Positions 11,755 through 21,772 of a DNA stretch of 64,000 bases are shown here, piece by piece (position 1 is the stretch's first letter; the number at the start of each line of letters is the position of its first letter). Where the stretch lies: contig NW_024467106.1 of assembly GCF_017591425.1 (NCBI RefSeq), positions 26,526,501 through 26,590,500 of the forward strand, written 5' to 3'. The notes below the pieces were generated by a model. That model was not told the DNA's origin, did no database searches, and saw nothing but the letters and a program-made list of their open reading frames with translations. Origin of the DNA: Ochotona curzoniae. Lineage: Eukaryota > Chordata > Mammalia > Lagomorpha > Ochotonidae. The position numbers and the translations under genes are program-made.

Positions 11755-11835
11755 ACAAAGGTAGGAAAAGGCAGGGCTAGAATTCGAACCCAGAAGTTCT
11801 ACCTCTCCAACAAACAGTCCATTGCACTGCACGTT
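11755..11835 (-). mobile_element. MIR fragment, antisense
   Basis: Shows the reversed B-box side: 'ggcagggctagaattcgaac' then 'ccagaagttctacctct' and 'gtccattgcactgcac'. Confidence 0.5.
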
Positions 11836-12048
11836 AGCATTGCCTATTTCCACCATCACTGTGTAACCACACACCTTCTCCTTCAAGGACTGGTTAAAAA
11901 CAGATCAAACACCCTTCTCTGAAAACTTTGCAGCTCACTCACATCCCTGACCTTCCACCACAACGTCAGAAACAGGCACAAAGCTGGGCAGGAAAGGGTA
12001 CGCCACTATCTGTGAGAGCTGGGCTTTCTGCTGATGGCCAGTGATGTA

Positions 12049-12126
12049 GCTCTGACGTCACACTGTGCTCACTGGCAGGTGCAGTGCCTGGGCCTCTGAC
12101 GTCACCCTGGCAGGTGAAGTACCTGG
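12049..12126. promoter_or_regulatory. Two perfect CRE palindromes in a tandem duplication
   Basis: TGACGTCA occurs at 12053-12060 and again at 12097-12104, 44 bp apart. The surrounding unit is duplicated too: each CRE is followed by 'ctggcaggtg', then 'agt' and 'cctgggcc' with small differences. TGACGTCA is the full palindromic site for CREB/ATF factors. The pair lies in MSANTD3 intron 1, about 1.35 kb downstream of the exon 1 donor in gene sense. Function as an enhancer or alternative promoter element is inference. Confidence 0.6.
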
Positions 12127-13125
12127 GCCTTTCCTGTGCTTCCATTCCTTCTTCAGAGTCCACAGTCTTCCAACTGTCCCCATGACTATTTTCTGCAGCC
12201 ACTGCTCCTCTACCCTGAGTGAGTGGAGTTTAACTCATTCTCCTCCAACCACCCCAGCTAAGCTTCTGCAATTTAGAGTCTTCACTTTGGCGGCTGCTGA
12301 GCACATCCATCACCTGAAAAAGAACTGCAGGTGCCATCTGAGACCAGCCAGGGACATTTTTAACAACCTGATGACCAGGCCCCAACCCTTCCCTTCCGAC
12401 TGTTCTTGGGGTGGCCTAGCAGTGAGACTGGACAGCGTAGAATCCTAGTTTGTGGAATCCTAGTTTGGAATGCTGCCCCCACCCTCGTCCTGCAAGGCCT
12501 CAGAATCCTTCCCCTCCCCCACCCCTCCTTGACCCCAATTCCCACAGCCATTCTCCTTGCTAACTCTGCTCTATCAGAATTTCTATTCAACACAACCATC
12601 TTTCCCGACACAGTGAAAGCACACACCCCCGGGGCCCTCATGTGACTGCTACTTCCAGTTCCAAATGTGTGACAAATCCATTGCAGCACCCTATAGCTAC
12701 TCTCCTAAGTCAGGCAAGAACCTTTGTAATCCCAACTGCCCCCAGCCCCAGAAGAGATATCACTGTTCTTTGCTGTTTCCTATCACTCAACAAATACGAT
12801 TCACACAATTTACAGTAGCTAGCTCGCCCCACCAGTGCACTGCTAATTCACGCCCCGTGGAGTACCTAGGAAGAAAGTGCTCAAAATTTAGCTATGATTA
12901 TTTACCAACGTTATCTTTCACAACAGTGCGGGGGGGGGGGTTAGCTATTACATCAAATCTCCCCTTCCACTCCCCTTCAGCCCGGGCTCGGAGTTAAGGA
13001 GCTTTCCAAGGTCAGCCAGGCAGGGATGCGAGGCTCTGCCTTCCCCTCCCATGGAGGGACCCCTCCCATGACAACCTGGGACGGAGCTCGGGGTCGTAAT
13101 GGAGACAAGTGTGAAGAAGCGTCCA
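12127..13125. other. MSANTD3 intron 1 proximal part, no gene
   Basis: C/T-rich intronic DNA with a run of G at about 12929-12940. No repeat assigned. GC content rises toward the CpG island. Confidence 0.4.
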
Positions 13126-13129
13126 GCAC

Positions 13130-13850
13130 GGTATCCGCCACACAGTGGGAATGCAGGGACAGGAGACCGCGGGGGCCGCAGATCACCTGGTCCCTTCCCC
13201 AGCGGCTTCCCCCTGTCCCAGGGTCCAGATCTCCCGGTCCCGGGGCTCTCCCGGTCCCGGGGCGCCCCCGGAATCTCCCAGGCCCGCGCCCTTAGGGGCT
13301 TTGTACGCCGCAGGCCGGCCGCGCCGGCCCAGTCCCTCAGTGGCGCCCACGAGGGAGGTCGCCCCGCGGCCGGCCTGCAGAGCCGGGGTCGCGGCGGCTT
13401 GGCCCAGATAACCCGCTAGGCAGGCCCGCGGCCCACGCACGCCCGGCCCGCCAGCCCCGGGAGCCTCCTACCTGCAGCGGCGGCGCGACGGCCGTGACGA
13501 CCGGTGGGAGGGGCCGGCGAGACGCGAGCGCGGGCGGCCTCGGCTTCTCTCACAGGCGGCGCGGCCGGCAGGGCCGCGGGCTCTCCCGAGCGCCGGACGG
13601 CGGCGGCGGCGACGGCGCGCCCCCGGCCGGCCAGGCCCCGCCGCGCGCGCCGCGGCCACAAAGCCCGGGCGCCGCCGCCGCCCCCTCGCGGGCCGCCAGC
13701 CGCCTGCCGGTCGGTCGGTCGGCGCCGAGGAGGGCGGGAACGCGGCCCCGCGCGGTCCCACCTCCCTTAGTCGCGGCCACCGGCCTCGCTGGGGGGCTGG
13801 GCAGGGCGCGGGGTGTTGTCCGCCGCCCACCCCACCGCTGGCGTCCCCCG
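13130..13850 (-). promoter_or_regulatory. MSANTD3: MSANTD3 CpG-island promoter
   Basis: Dense in CpG and G+C (runs such as 'cgcgcgccgcggcc', 'gcggcggcggcgac'), with a short CGGT tandem at 13708-13722 and no TATA box seen. The island covers exon 1 and its flanks. The start site probably lies between about 13500 and 13850 on the minus strand, inferred from the position of the exon 1 donor. Long open frames across the island on both strands come from the lack of stop codons in GC-rich DNA. Confidence 0.8.
13472..13750 (-). other. MSANTD3: MSANTD3 exon 1 (5' UTR), upstream edge approximate
   Basis: On the minus strand 'ccgctgcag|gtaggagg' is a strong splice donor, last exonic base 13472. The coding exon (883-1333) needs an upstream non-coding exon, and this donor in the CpG island is the best candidate. 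The 5' boundary is only a guess. Confidence 0.6.
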
Positions 13851-14309
13851 TGTGGCATCCTCCGGCTGTGATCTCTCGTTCCCTTTTCCCACTTTGCCGA
13901 AGAACCCTGAAAAAACCGTGTTTCTATTTCCACCAGCAACAAAAGAATGCATTTATCATCGCAAGGGGTCTTGGCAGCATGGACATAGGCCCTATTTTGG
14001 GGGTACTCTAAGGACTCTGTGATGCTTGAAACAGTCAACCCCTACACTGAGCTGACTAAAGACTTAAAAAAAAAATTTTTTTTTTCAGTTTACAGACTGT
14101 TCCCCCTTAGACTGGGTGCTCACGGACCCCAAGACCTGGCTGCCGCAGGCACTTTGTACGAGTTCAGTGGAAATTAATGCGCGTGCCAACGAATGCAGGA
14201 CACACAGACTGACTGTGGGACCTGGCACGTCCCCCCACGATGGGCCTGGGTACTTCCTCTGCTCTGACTCCAAGGGGATTATTCCAGGCTCTAGAAAGGG
14301 CAGAGGAAG
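13851..14309. other. Intergenic, start of the 39-kb gap between the two promoters
   Basis: GC content falls sharply past the island. A/T runs at 14063-14083 abut. No element recognised. Confidence 0.4.
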
Positions 14310-15110
14310 CTGTTGTTTTTACTGAGATGACATTCACATCACATGAAACTAACCGTTTCAAAGTGAACAATTCAGTGACATCTTTACACTCATCATGTCC
14401 AGCATCTATCATCTCTATGGAGTTTTGTGACCCCCAAAAGAAATCCCATATCCCTTAAATTGTGGCTGCTTTTTTCCTCTCTTCTCAGCCCCTGGCAGCA
14501 AGCATTTTTCTCTGCAGGTTCGTAATTTTTTGATATTTCACATACACGGAGATAAACGGTATGGGATCTTCTGTTTCTGGCTCCTTAGCCCAATAATTTC
14601 AAAGTTCCATGCTCTAGCCTGGATCAAGACTTAATTTCTTTTTATGGCTGAGTAAAATTCCATGGTGTGGAAGGTCCTGTTTCCAAAACTTCATAGGAAA
14701 TGTCATGAAAAGGTAAAAGCATTTGGTGAAAAAAAAAAAAACTTTGAAATCCAAGCATGCTTTATCTTAGTAAACACGTTGTGTGAACTTTTGGGAGTAC
14801 ATTATATGAACTATTATTTCTTTATGCATCCCAGGATTGATAGCTATTTGGGTTATTTCCACTTTTTGGCTCTTGTTACTAGTCCTGCTCCAACTATTCC
14901 TGTACATGTCTGTTTCTGAGTCCCTGTCTCCAATTCCTGCTGTTCTGTATCCGGGAGTGGGGTTGCTGGCTCTTGGGAAGCAGGACCAAGTGAACAATCA
15001 CCACAGTACTCAGCAGCTCGATGCATCATTTTACCTTCCCACCATCAATGAATGAGGGTTCCCACTTCTCCGCTACCTTGTCCATGCGCACTACTTCCCA
15101 TTATTTATTT
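14310..15110 (-). mobile_element. Old L1 (L1M type) 3' region, antisense
   Basis: Plus strand carries reversed L1 3'-end phrases in order: 'agtgaacaattcagtgacat', 'cttctcagcccctggcagca', 'gctgagtaaaattccatgg', 'gttatttccactttttggct', 'ggagtggggttgctggctc', 'ttccacttctccgctacctt'. About 800 bp, moderately diverged. Confidence 0.75.
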
Positions 15111-15754
15111 TATTTTATTTCATCCCTTAGATATCTTCAAGGATGTACCTGTGCCTCGATCAGAACTAACGCGGATCCAACACTTTTCAGAGAAACACTA
15201 AAATACTTTCTAGGAACAGAAGCAACAACAAAAATGAAGACACTAGCAGGAGTAGGGAATATTCTGTTTGCCAGCTCTCCAAGGCTTGCAAAGTCATTTG
15301 ATCTGGCCCTACCAGGCAACGGCAGGTGGGACTCAAGATTCAATAAATCTATAGCAGACTAATTTTTAAGTTGATAGTTGTTCTATGGCCCACAAATGAA
15401 GTTATAAATATTCAAATAGTCCCTGACAGAAAGAAAAAAAAAGTTTCCCACTCCTGTTAGACTAAAAGCTGTATTACTCCTCAGATAATATTTTGACGAC
15501 CATTTGTGATCCAGGCAGCTTTAGAATTGTCTGGTGAGCCTGGAAGCACAGACCATCCTGAGGAAGTGCAATATTAGCAGACACACCTTAAGTCAGCCAC
15601 TGTGCTGGAAGCCAAGGCTGTATTCCTGAGTGTCCCACTTAATTGCCATGTGGGATGGCCACAGATTCCCTTTCTAAATGAAGACACAGTCAAGGAAAGC
15701 TGTCATGGTGGAAATTAGGTCAGTCCAGATTGGCAAAGCGGAGCCAAAATGCTA
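15111..15754. other. Intergenic, nothing recognised
   Basis: A TTTTA-rich tract at 15100-15120, then unassigned sequence. Confidence 0.35.
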
Positions 15755-16312
15755 CATTTGACAGACTTGAGTCTGGATCCTATTCTGTAGTGTGTATTTC
15801 TTCATGAACTAAGTTAACCACCATTATAGAATTTTTAAATATAATTTTATATAGAATTTTTAATAGAATTATATTGTTTCCTAATTTTTTAAAAAAAATT
15901 ATGTAATTTTATTGGAAAGTCAGGTATACAGAGAGGAGAGCCAGAGATGAAGATCTTCCATGTGCTGATTCACTCCCCAAGTGGCTGTCATGGCTGGAGC
16001 TGAGCCAATTCAAAGCCAGGAGCCAGGAGCTTCTTCTGGGTCTCCCATGTGGGTGCAGGGTCCTAGGGTTTGGGCTGTCCTCAACTGCCTTCCCAGGCCA
16101 CAAGCAGGGATTAGATGGGAAGTGGAACAGCTGGGACATGAACTGGCACCCGTATGGGATCCCGATGCGTGCAAGGTGAGGATTTTAGCCACTAGGTTAC
16201 CACACAGTGCTGTATCCTAATTTTTAAAATGGGAATAATGATGCTCACCTGATAGGTGAATGGATGATTGAAGTTTTGATTTCAGTAAATGATCAGTGTT
16301 ATTGTTATTGAT
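15755..16312 (+). mobile_element. MIR interrupted by a CSINE
   Basis: MIR core phrases before the SINE ('gagtctggatcctattctg', 'cttcatgaactaagttaacc', 15760-15820) resume after it ('tttttaaaatgggaataatg', 'atgctcacctgataggtg', 16220-16310). The order is collinear, so one MIR was split by the later insertion at 15889-16212. Confidence 0.6.
15889..16212 (-). mobile_element. CSINE, antisense, inside a MIR
   Basis: Starts with the T/A-rich reversed tail then 'attggaaagtcaggtataca', and ends near 'ccactaggttaccacacag'. Confidence 0.88.
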
Positions 16313-16424
16313 TTAAAATAGTGATGACAGACATGAGCCACTTAAATGGTGTTAAGGAGCTATGGAAAACTCATATTTAGTTAAGGCTCTCCTCAAATGA
16401 TAAGAATAAAGTATCTCCAAAACT

Positions 16425-16512
16425 AATGTTGTGGATGGATTTGTGGCTGCAGCAGGATAAGCCTCCGCTTGAGACACCTGCATCCTATATAGGAGTACCT
16501 GGGATCAAGGCT
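16425..16512 (+). mobile_element. CSINE head fragment
   Basis: Only the 5' portion is present: 'gataagcctccgcttgagac' then 'gcatcctatataggagtacc'. A short antisense-looking CSINE piece follows at about 16540-16580 ('cgaaaggcagactaacagag'). Confidence 0.55.
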
Positions 16513-16589
16513 CACCTCTACTTTTCATTTTTCAAAGTTTATGCTAACTTCATCGAAAGGCAGACTAACAGAGAGGGCAACCGTTTCTA

Positions 16590-17585
16590 CAAGGCAGGGA
16601 GTGATACCTTAACATGCATGATACTGTCTGGAAATTTTATGTCACCCCCATGTGGAGTCTCTTGTGATTGTGGCTTCTCCCCTTCTTGGTCGTAGGTGAG
16701 ACACAAGAGCGTCTTGGGAAGGCAGGCTTTCATGATTGACAGGTAAAGAGAAAACATGGTATTGCAGGGTTGCAAGTCTTCCAGTTCACTCAGACCAGCT
16801 AGCCTCTTATCAGTTTACACCATATCCTTCTCCCCTCAGAGATTTCCATCCTTCAATCTTAAAGAGAAGCCAAGAAGGATGGTCTATCTCCTGAAGCTCC
16901 TCCATGGTGACTTATGGTCACAGGCCCGGAAAACCTCTGCCTTCCTGATCTAGTGGATCCCTCTCAAGAGGTAGCAGAGTTTAGTCAGTTACTGCCAGTG
17001 GTCATGGTTCTTGCATGAGCATTATTACCCTGAGAACTGTTGAAATATGAAAGAAATCTGTCAGTCAGGATAAGCATAACTGAAAAAGTCAGCTCATGGA
17101 AGATACCTCTTAGGAAAGAGGTAGGTTTCCTTGCGCAAATTATAGAACTATTTATTTAACCTGGTTGCATAAAGCTTTTCAATATCTCTTCCCCTGAACA
17201 TTTTGTTGTTAAAGTGAATGTCACAGATTCCATTCATCACTGCACTTTCTACACCCTGTTTTACCAAGATTTGTTCTAGAGCTACTCAATTCTCCATGAG
17301 TGCTTTAACCAGAGCACCCACAGGCTACAGTACTTGTTTTAAAACCTAGCCTGTAGCCTGAGCTAAATTGCCTGTGGCAATAGATAGGTGTTTCAAACTG
17401 ACTTCAGGAAGCATAGCAGGATTTTTCCCCTATATTTTTTATATAGTTTCTGTTATTTTTCCTGCCAATAGCAGCTTTCTGAGAGAATCAGGAGAAGAGA
17501 TTGTCAGAACATGTCTACAGAGGGTATATAATAAAACCAGAGATTTTGCTTAGCTCTTTGCTTTCTGAAGAGGTGTTTGAGGTCT
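16590..17585. other. Intergenic, possibly degraded retroviral env side, unassigned
   Basis: Lies downstream, in minus-strand sense, of the integrase remnant, where env would be expected. I do not recognise env motifs. Open frames are short. Confidence 0.3.
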
Positions 17586-17589
17586 TTAA

Positions 17590-18175
17590 TTGGCTCGCAC
17601 GAATACGCAGTTATTGTTCGTGTGCACTAATAAAGACTCAAGAGGTAAAGACTTAGTTTTTTGACAGATGTACTCAATAGAAATGCCCTGTAATTTCATT
17701 TCAGTAAGAGTGCTAAGTAGTACCTGGTAAGGCTTCTTCCAGTTAGGCTGTAATTGATTGCAAGGGGATCTAACTTCCCTGAGGAAACTGGCTGTCCACA
17801 ACTCTTGGAATTTGAAACTGGGAGAAATTGTGTTACCATTCTCCATCAGAGCCTCTTGCATTTGACATAGACTGATAATATGCTCAGTCTGATTCTAAAT
17901 ATCTGAGTCAAACAAATTCAGGGCGAGAAAACATCTCTCATGTAACATTTTAAAAGGCCTAAGTATTACAGTAGCCTTAGGTGCTGTCTTCATCCCTGGG
18001 AAAGTAATAGACAATAACTTAAGCCAAGATACTGAAGTCTCTTGGCAAAGGTTAGCCAGAGTCCTTTTATGACTATAATTAATTAGAAGCACTATTGCAA
18101 CACTGCCCTGAGGCATGTAAGCCATTCTGCTGTCGCCCAAATCTAGTTGCTTAGAAAAGGAGGTTGTCGTCATGA
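17590..18175 (-). pseudogene. Endogenous retrovirus pol remnant (integrase C-terminal half)
   Basis: Minus-strand frames at 17895-18173 and 17586-17861, in that order, resemble the end of gammaretrovirus-like (ERV1-class) pol. The first matches the distal catalytic core of integrase, the second the C-terminal domain near the pol end. The reading is broken: the two parts are in separate frames with stop codons between them and a disordered segment in the first. The proximal integrase, reverse transcriptase, gag, env and LTRs are not seen next to it. It is a dead fragment. The right edge abuts L1 sequence at about 18175-18185. Class assignment is by resemblance only. Confidence 0.65.
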
Positions 18176-19135
18176 AAGTGGACCTAAGTTTTGCTTCTTT
18201 GCTGCAGAAAGAGAAAGGTTTGCCATCAACTCCTGCAATAAAACAACCTTTTGAAGATGGGTTTCCCTGATATTTTCCTTTAGTAATTTGATGATACCAG
18301 ATCTTAGAGGTTTAGAACCTTGATCCAATTTGAGTTGATTTTTGTATGAGGCATAAGGTCTTATTTCATACTTCTGCAACCCTTCATCCAATTTTCCCAG
18401 CATTACTTGTTGAAGAGACTCTTCTTTCTCCTTGTATTGATTTCAGTTCACTTGTCAAAAGTTAGTTGGCTATAGATATGTGGGTTAACTTCTGAGACTT
18501 CTTTTCTGTTGCATTGATCTTCAGGTCTATTTTTGTGCCAGTACTAGGCTGTTTTGATTACAACTGTCATGTAGTACATATTAAAGTCTGGTATTGTACT
18601 GCCCCCAGCTTTGTTTTTGTTGCTTAACATTAAACATTACTTTAACTATTTGGTGCCTCTTGTATTTCCACTTTAATTCTAGCATAATTCTTTTCTAGAT
18701 CTGAAAAAGAATGTCATAAACATTCTGTTTGGGATCACATTGATTCTGTAAATTGCTTTTGGTAATGTGGAAATTGTGACTACTGATTCTACCAGTGCAT
18801 GAACATAGAAGATTTTTCCACCTTTTTTTTGTCTTTGTCTAATTATTTCTTTAATGTCTTATAACCTTCATCATGGCGATCCCTCACATCGTTGGTTGAA
18901 TTTATTTCAAGGTGTTTAATTTTTTTTTATTTTGCAGGTATTGTGAATGGAATTGATCTTACCAGTTCTTTCTCAACTGTGGAATTGTTTGTGTAAACAA
19001 AGAGTATTGATTTTTGTGTGCTGTACCAAACTCTCTTGTGAGATTCAATAGTCTGTTAGTTCTCTTATAGAGAGACTCATCTTATTCTCTATACTATACG
19101 GGGTTTGGTTTGACTTCCTCCTTTTGCATTTGTAT

Positions 19136-19195
19136 CATATATATATATTATTTGTATCATTATATATAATATTTGTGTATATATATATATATATC
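19136..19195. repeat. (AT)n-rich microsatellite
   Basis: Interrupted AT dinucleotide tracts flank 'ttatttgtatcatt' inside the L1. Confidence 0.9.
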
Positions 19196-19699
19196 CTAAT
19201 GGCTCTGGCTAAAACTTCTAGGCATGTATGGAATAGCATGCATGAGAGCTGGTATCCTTGTTTGGTTCTGCATCTTTGGTGAAAATGCTTCCAACTTTCC
19301 TCCATTCAGTATGATGCTAGCTGTGGGTTTGTCATATATTGCCTTGATAATATAGAGGAAGGTTCATTCTACACCTAATTTGCTTAAAGCTTCTATCATG
19401 AAAGTCTGTCATATTTTATCAAATGCTTTTTCTGCATCTATTGAAATAATTATATTGTTTTTATTCTTCAGCTTATTAATGTGATGTATCACTTTTATTG
19501 ATTTGTATATGTTGAACCATCCCTACATCCCTGATATGAATCCTACTTGATCCAGTTGAATGATCTTTCTGATGTGTTGGACTAAATCAGTTAGTATTTT
19601 GTTCAGGATTTTTTGATCTATGTTCACCAGGGAAATTGATCTATAGTTCTTTCTTTGTTATATCATTTTCTGGTTTGGGGATTAAAATGGTGCTGGTTT

Positions 19700-20016
19700 G
19701 AGGACTGGTGTCATGGCACAATAAGCTAAGCTTCTGTGGCCCCAGCACCCCCAGATAAATGCCAGTTTGAGTCCTGGCTGCCTCCCTTCTGATCCACATC
19801 GCTATAAATGCAACTGGGAAAGCAACAAAATCTGGCTTAAGACCTTGGGTTCTTGCATCGTGGAAAGGCCAAAAGGACTCCTAGCTGCCAGCTCCAGAGT
19901 GGCCCAGCTATGGCTGTTGCAGTTATCTGCGGAATGAAATAGCAGATAGAAAGATCTGTCTCTCCTCTACCTGTAACTCTGCTTTTAAAATAAAAATAAG
20001 CAAATCTTTTAAAAAA
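19700..20016 (+). mobile_element. CSINE inserted in L1 ORF2
   Basis: Head 'gaggactggtgtcatggcac', tail 'gcaaatcttttaaaaaag'. The host L1 resumes immediately, and imperfect direct repeats flank it ('aatggtgctggttt' before, 'aatattggttt' after). Confidence 0.88.
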
Positions 20017-20756
20017 GATAATATTGGTTTCATAGAAGTAGTTAGGGAGGATGTCCCTCTCCCTTTTCAATTGTTTTGATGAGTATGAGAAGAATTAAAA
20101 TTAGTTCTTGAAGTATTGAATACAATTCAGCAGTGACACCATCCAGACCTGGGCTTTTCTTCGTTGGGTGAGTTTTTAATTACTGATTCAATCTTTACCG
20201 TACTTATTGGTCTGTTTATGTTTTGTATGTCATCCTGACTCAATTGGGGTGAGATGTATGTGTCCAGAAACCTAACCATTGCATCTGGATTTTCCAATTT
20301 GTTGGGAGATAGCTGTTTCTAGTAATTCCTGATGATTTTAGTCGATTTTTTTTCATCAATGATTTTATTGATTTGAGTCTTCTTGCTCTTTTTTAGGTTG
20401 GTTGGGTCAGTGATATATCGATTTTATTTATTTATTTTAATTCTTTGATTCACCAACTTTCTGTATAATTTTTTTGATTGTTGCTGTTTGCTTGTTTCAA
20501 CTTTACTTATTTCGTGTCTGACTTTGGTTATTTCCTTCTCCCTACTAAGTATGGTTTTGCTTTATTGATATTTTTCTAGATCTTTGAGAAGCACTGATAG
20601 ATCATTTGTTTGGTGTCTTTCTAATTTCTTGTTATGGGCACTAATTGCTATGAACTTCCCTCTTAATATTTTTGCTGTATCCAATAAACTTTGATATGTT
20701 GTGCTGTCATCTTGATTCCTTTCCAGAAATTTTTAATTTCTCATTTTTAGGAAAAA

Positions 20757-21078
20757 TCATTTATTTTTAAATGAAAGAGTTACAGAGTGAGAGCGGGAGA
20801 ATCAGACAGAGAGAGAGAAAGATGGATTTTCCATCCGCTGGATCACTACCCAGTTGGCTGCAGTGGCCAGAGCTGCGCCAGTCTGAAGCTGAGAACCAAG
20901 AGCTTCTGCTGGGTCTCCCACATGGGTGCAGGAGCCCAAGGACTTGGACCATCTTTTACTGCTTCCCAGGCACATTAGCAGGGAGCTGGATCAAAAGTGG
21001 AGCAGCCGCGGAGTCAAACTCAAATGAGATGTCAGCACCTCTGGTGGAAGCTTAGCTACTACCTACAGTGCTGGTCCT
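20757..21078 (-). mobile_element. CSINE, antisense (first of three)
   Basis: Reversed tail then 'gaaagagttacagagtgaga', 'gggtctcccacatgggtgca' and terminal 'ctacagtgctggtcc'. An older subfamily than the third copy of the cluster. Confidence 0.88.
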
Positions 21079-21117
21079 CATGCATCATTTTTGAATCATG
21101 TATTCCCCCAAAACTCT

Positions 21118-21446
21118 ATTTTTTTTAAGTATTTTATTTTATTTTTATTGGAAAGTCAGATATACAGAGAAGAGAAGAGACAGAGAGGAAGATCTGTCTG
21201 CTGTTTTACTCCCCAAGTAGTCACATCGTTCAGTGCTAAGCTGACCCAAAGCCAGGAGGTAGAAGCTTCTGGGTCTCCCTCACATAGGTGCAGGGTCCCA
21301 AGGCTTTGACCTGTCTCTACTGCTTTCCGAGGCCACAAGCAAGGACCTGAATGGGAAGCGGGGCCTCCGGGACATGAACCTGCACCCATATGGGATCCCA
21401 TTGCTCACAAGGCTAGGACTTTAGTCACTAGGCTCCATGCCGGTTC
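21118..21446 (-). mobile_element. CSINE, antisense (second of three)
   Basis: Begins at the T-rich stretch near 21118, 'attggaaagtcagatataca', and ends near 'cactaggctccatgccggtt'. Confidence 0.88.
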
Positions 21447-21449
21447 CCC

Positions 21450-21676
21450 ACTTTTTTTTTAATTATTATTATTATTTTTTTTTTTGGAAAGGCAGATATA
21501 CAGAGAGGAGAGACAGAGAGGAAGATCTTCCATCCGATGATTCACTCCCCAAGTGAGCGCAACGGGCCAGTGCTTTGCCGATCCGAAGCCAGGAGCCTCT
21601 TCCGGGTCTCCCACGCGGGCGCAGGGTCCCAAAGCTTTGGGCCGTCCTTAACCACTTGCGCCACCGCGCCGGGCCC
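21450..21676 (-). mobile_element. Young CSINE, antisense, internally deleted
   Basis: Close to the young copy at 31752-32088 on both sides, but the sequence jumps from 'tttgggccgtcct' straight to 'taaccacttgcgccaccgcg', losing about 105 bp that contain the B box. It ends 'gccgggccc'. Confidence 0.88.
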
Positions 21677-21682
21677 TATCAG

Positions 21683-21772
21683 TTCCACTTTATACCGGTA
21701 GGCATTGAGGCTTGTACAGGCAATTTGTTCAGAGTCACAGTGAGTCAGAGTAAGATTATAATTTGGCTCTGT
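21683..21772 (-). mobile_element. MIR core, antisense
   Basis: 'gcattgaggcttgtacaggc' and 'ttcagagtcacagtgagtca' follow the reversed MIR core order. Confidence 0.5.

Larger units (their letters stand above)
1..13750 (-). other. MSANTD3: MSANTD3 gene, 5' part (runs off left edge)
   Basis: Gene span inferred from one recognisable coding exon (883-1333) and a CpG island with a strong minus-strand splice donor at 13470-13471. Transcription runs right to left. The intron between the non-coding exon 1 and the coding exon is about 12.1 kb (1334-13471) and carries CSINE, MIR and other old repeats. The rest of the protein (about half of the 275-residue human protein) must be encoded to the left of the window. 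I looked for the following exon on the minus strand between 1 and 882 and did not see it. The transcription start is not fixed by the sequence. Confidence 0.85.
18180..20745 (-). pseudogene. L1 ORF2 remnant, antisense, interrupted by a CSINE
   Basis: About 2.25 kb of L1 ORF2 excluding a CSINE insert. Reversed phrases run in order: 'cttgatccaatttgagttga' (18321), 'ttgttgaagagactcttct' (18408), 'ctatttttgtgccagtacta' (18527), 'tgttagttctcttatagaga', 'aaatgctttttctgcatcta' (19420), 'atccagacctgggcttttct' (20142). The minus-strand frame 18170-18403 matches the ORF2 C-terminal region. Many stops and indels, so no active protein. Covers reverse transcriptase and C-terminal regions, probably with part of the endonuclease side at the right end. 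Confidence 0.85.

Noticed and set aside
13416..14038. Several long frames on both strands across the CpG island
   Set aside because: Arg/Ala/Gly/Pro-rich translations in all frames are what stop-poor GC-rich DNA gives. No domain, and they overlap the promoter and 5' UTR.
16590..17585. Retroviral env remnant next to the integrase fragment
   Set aside because: Position would fit, but I see no env-type motif in the translations. A profile search would be needed.
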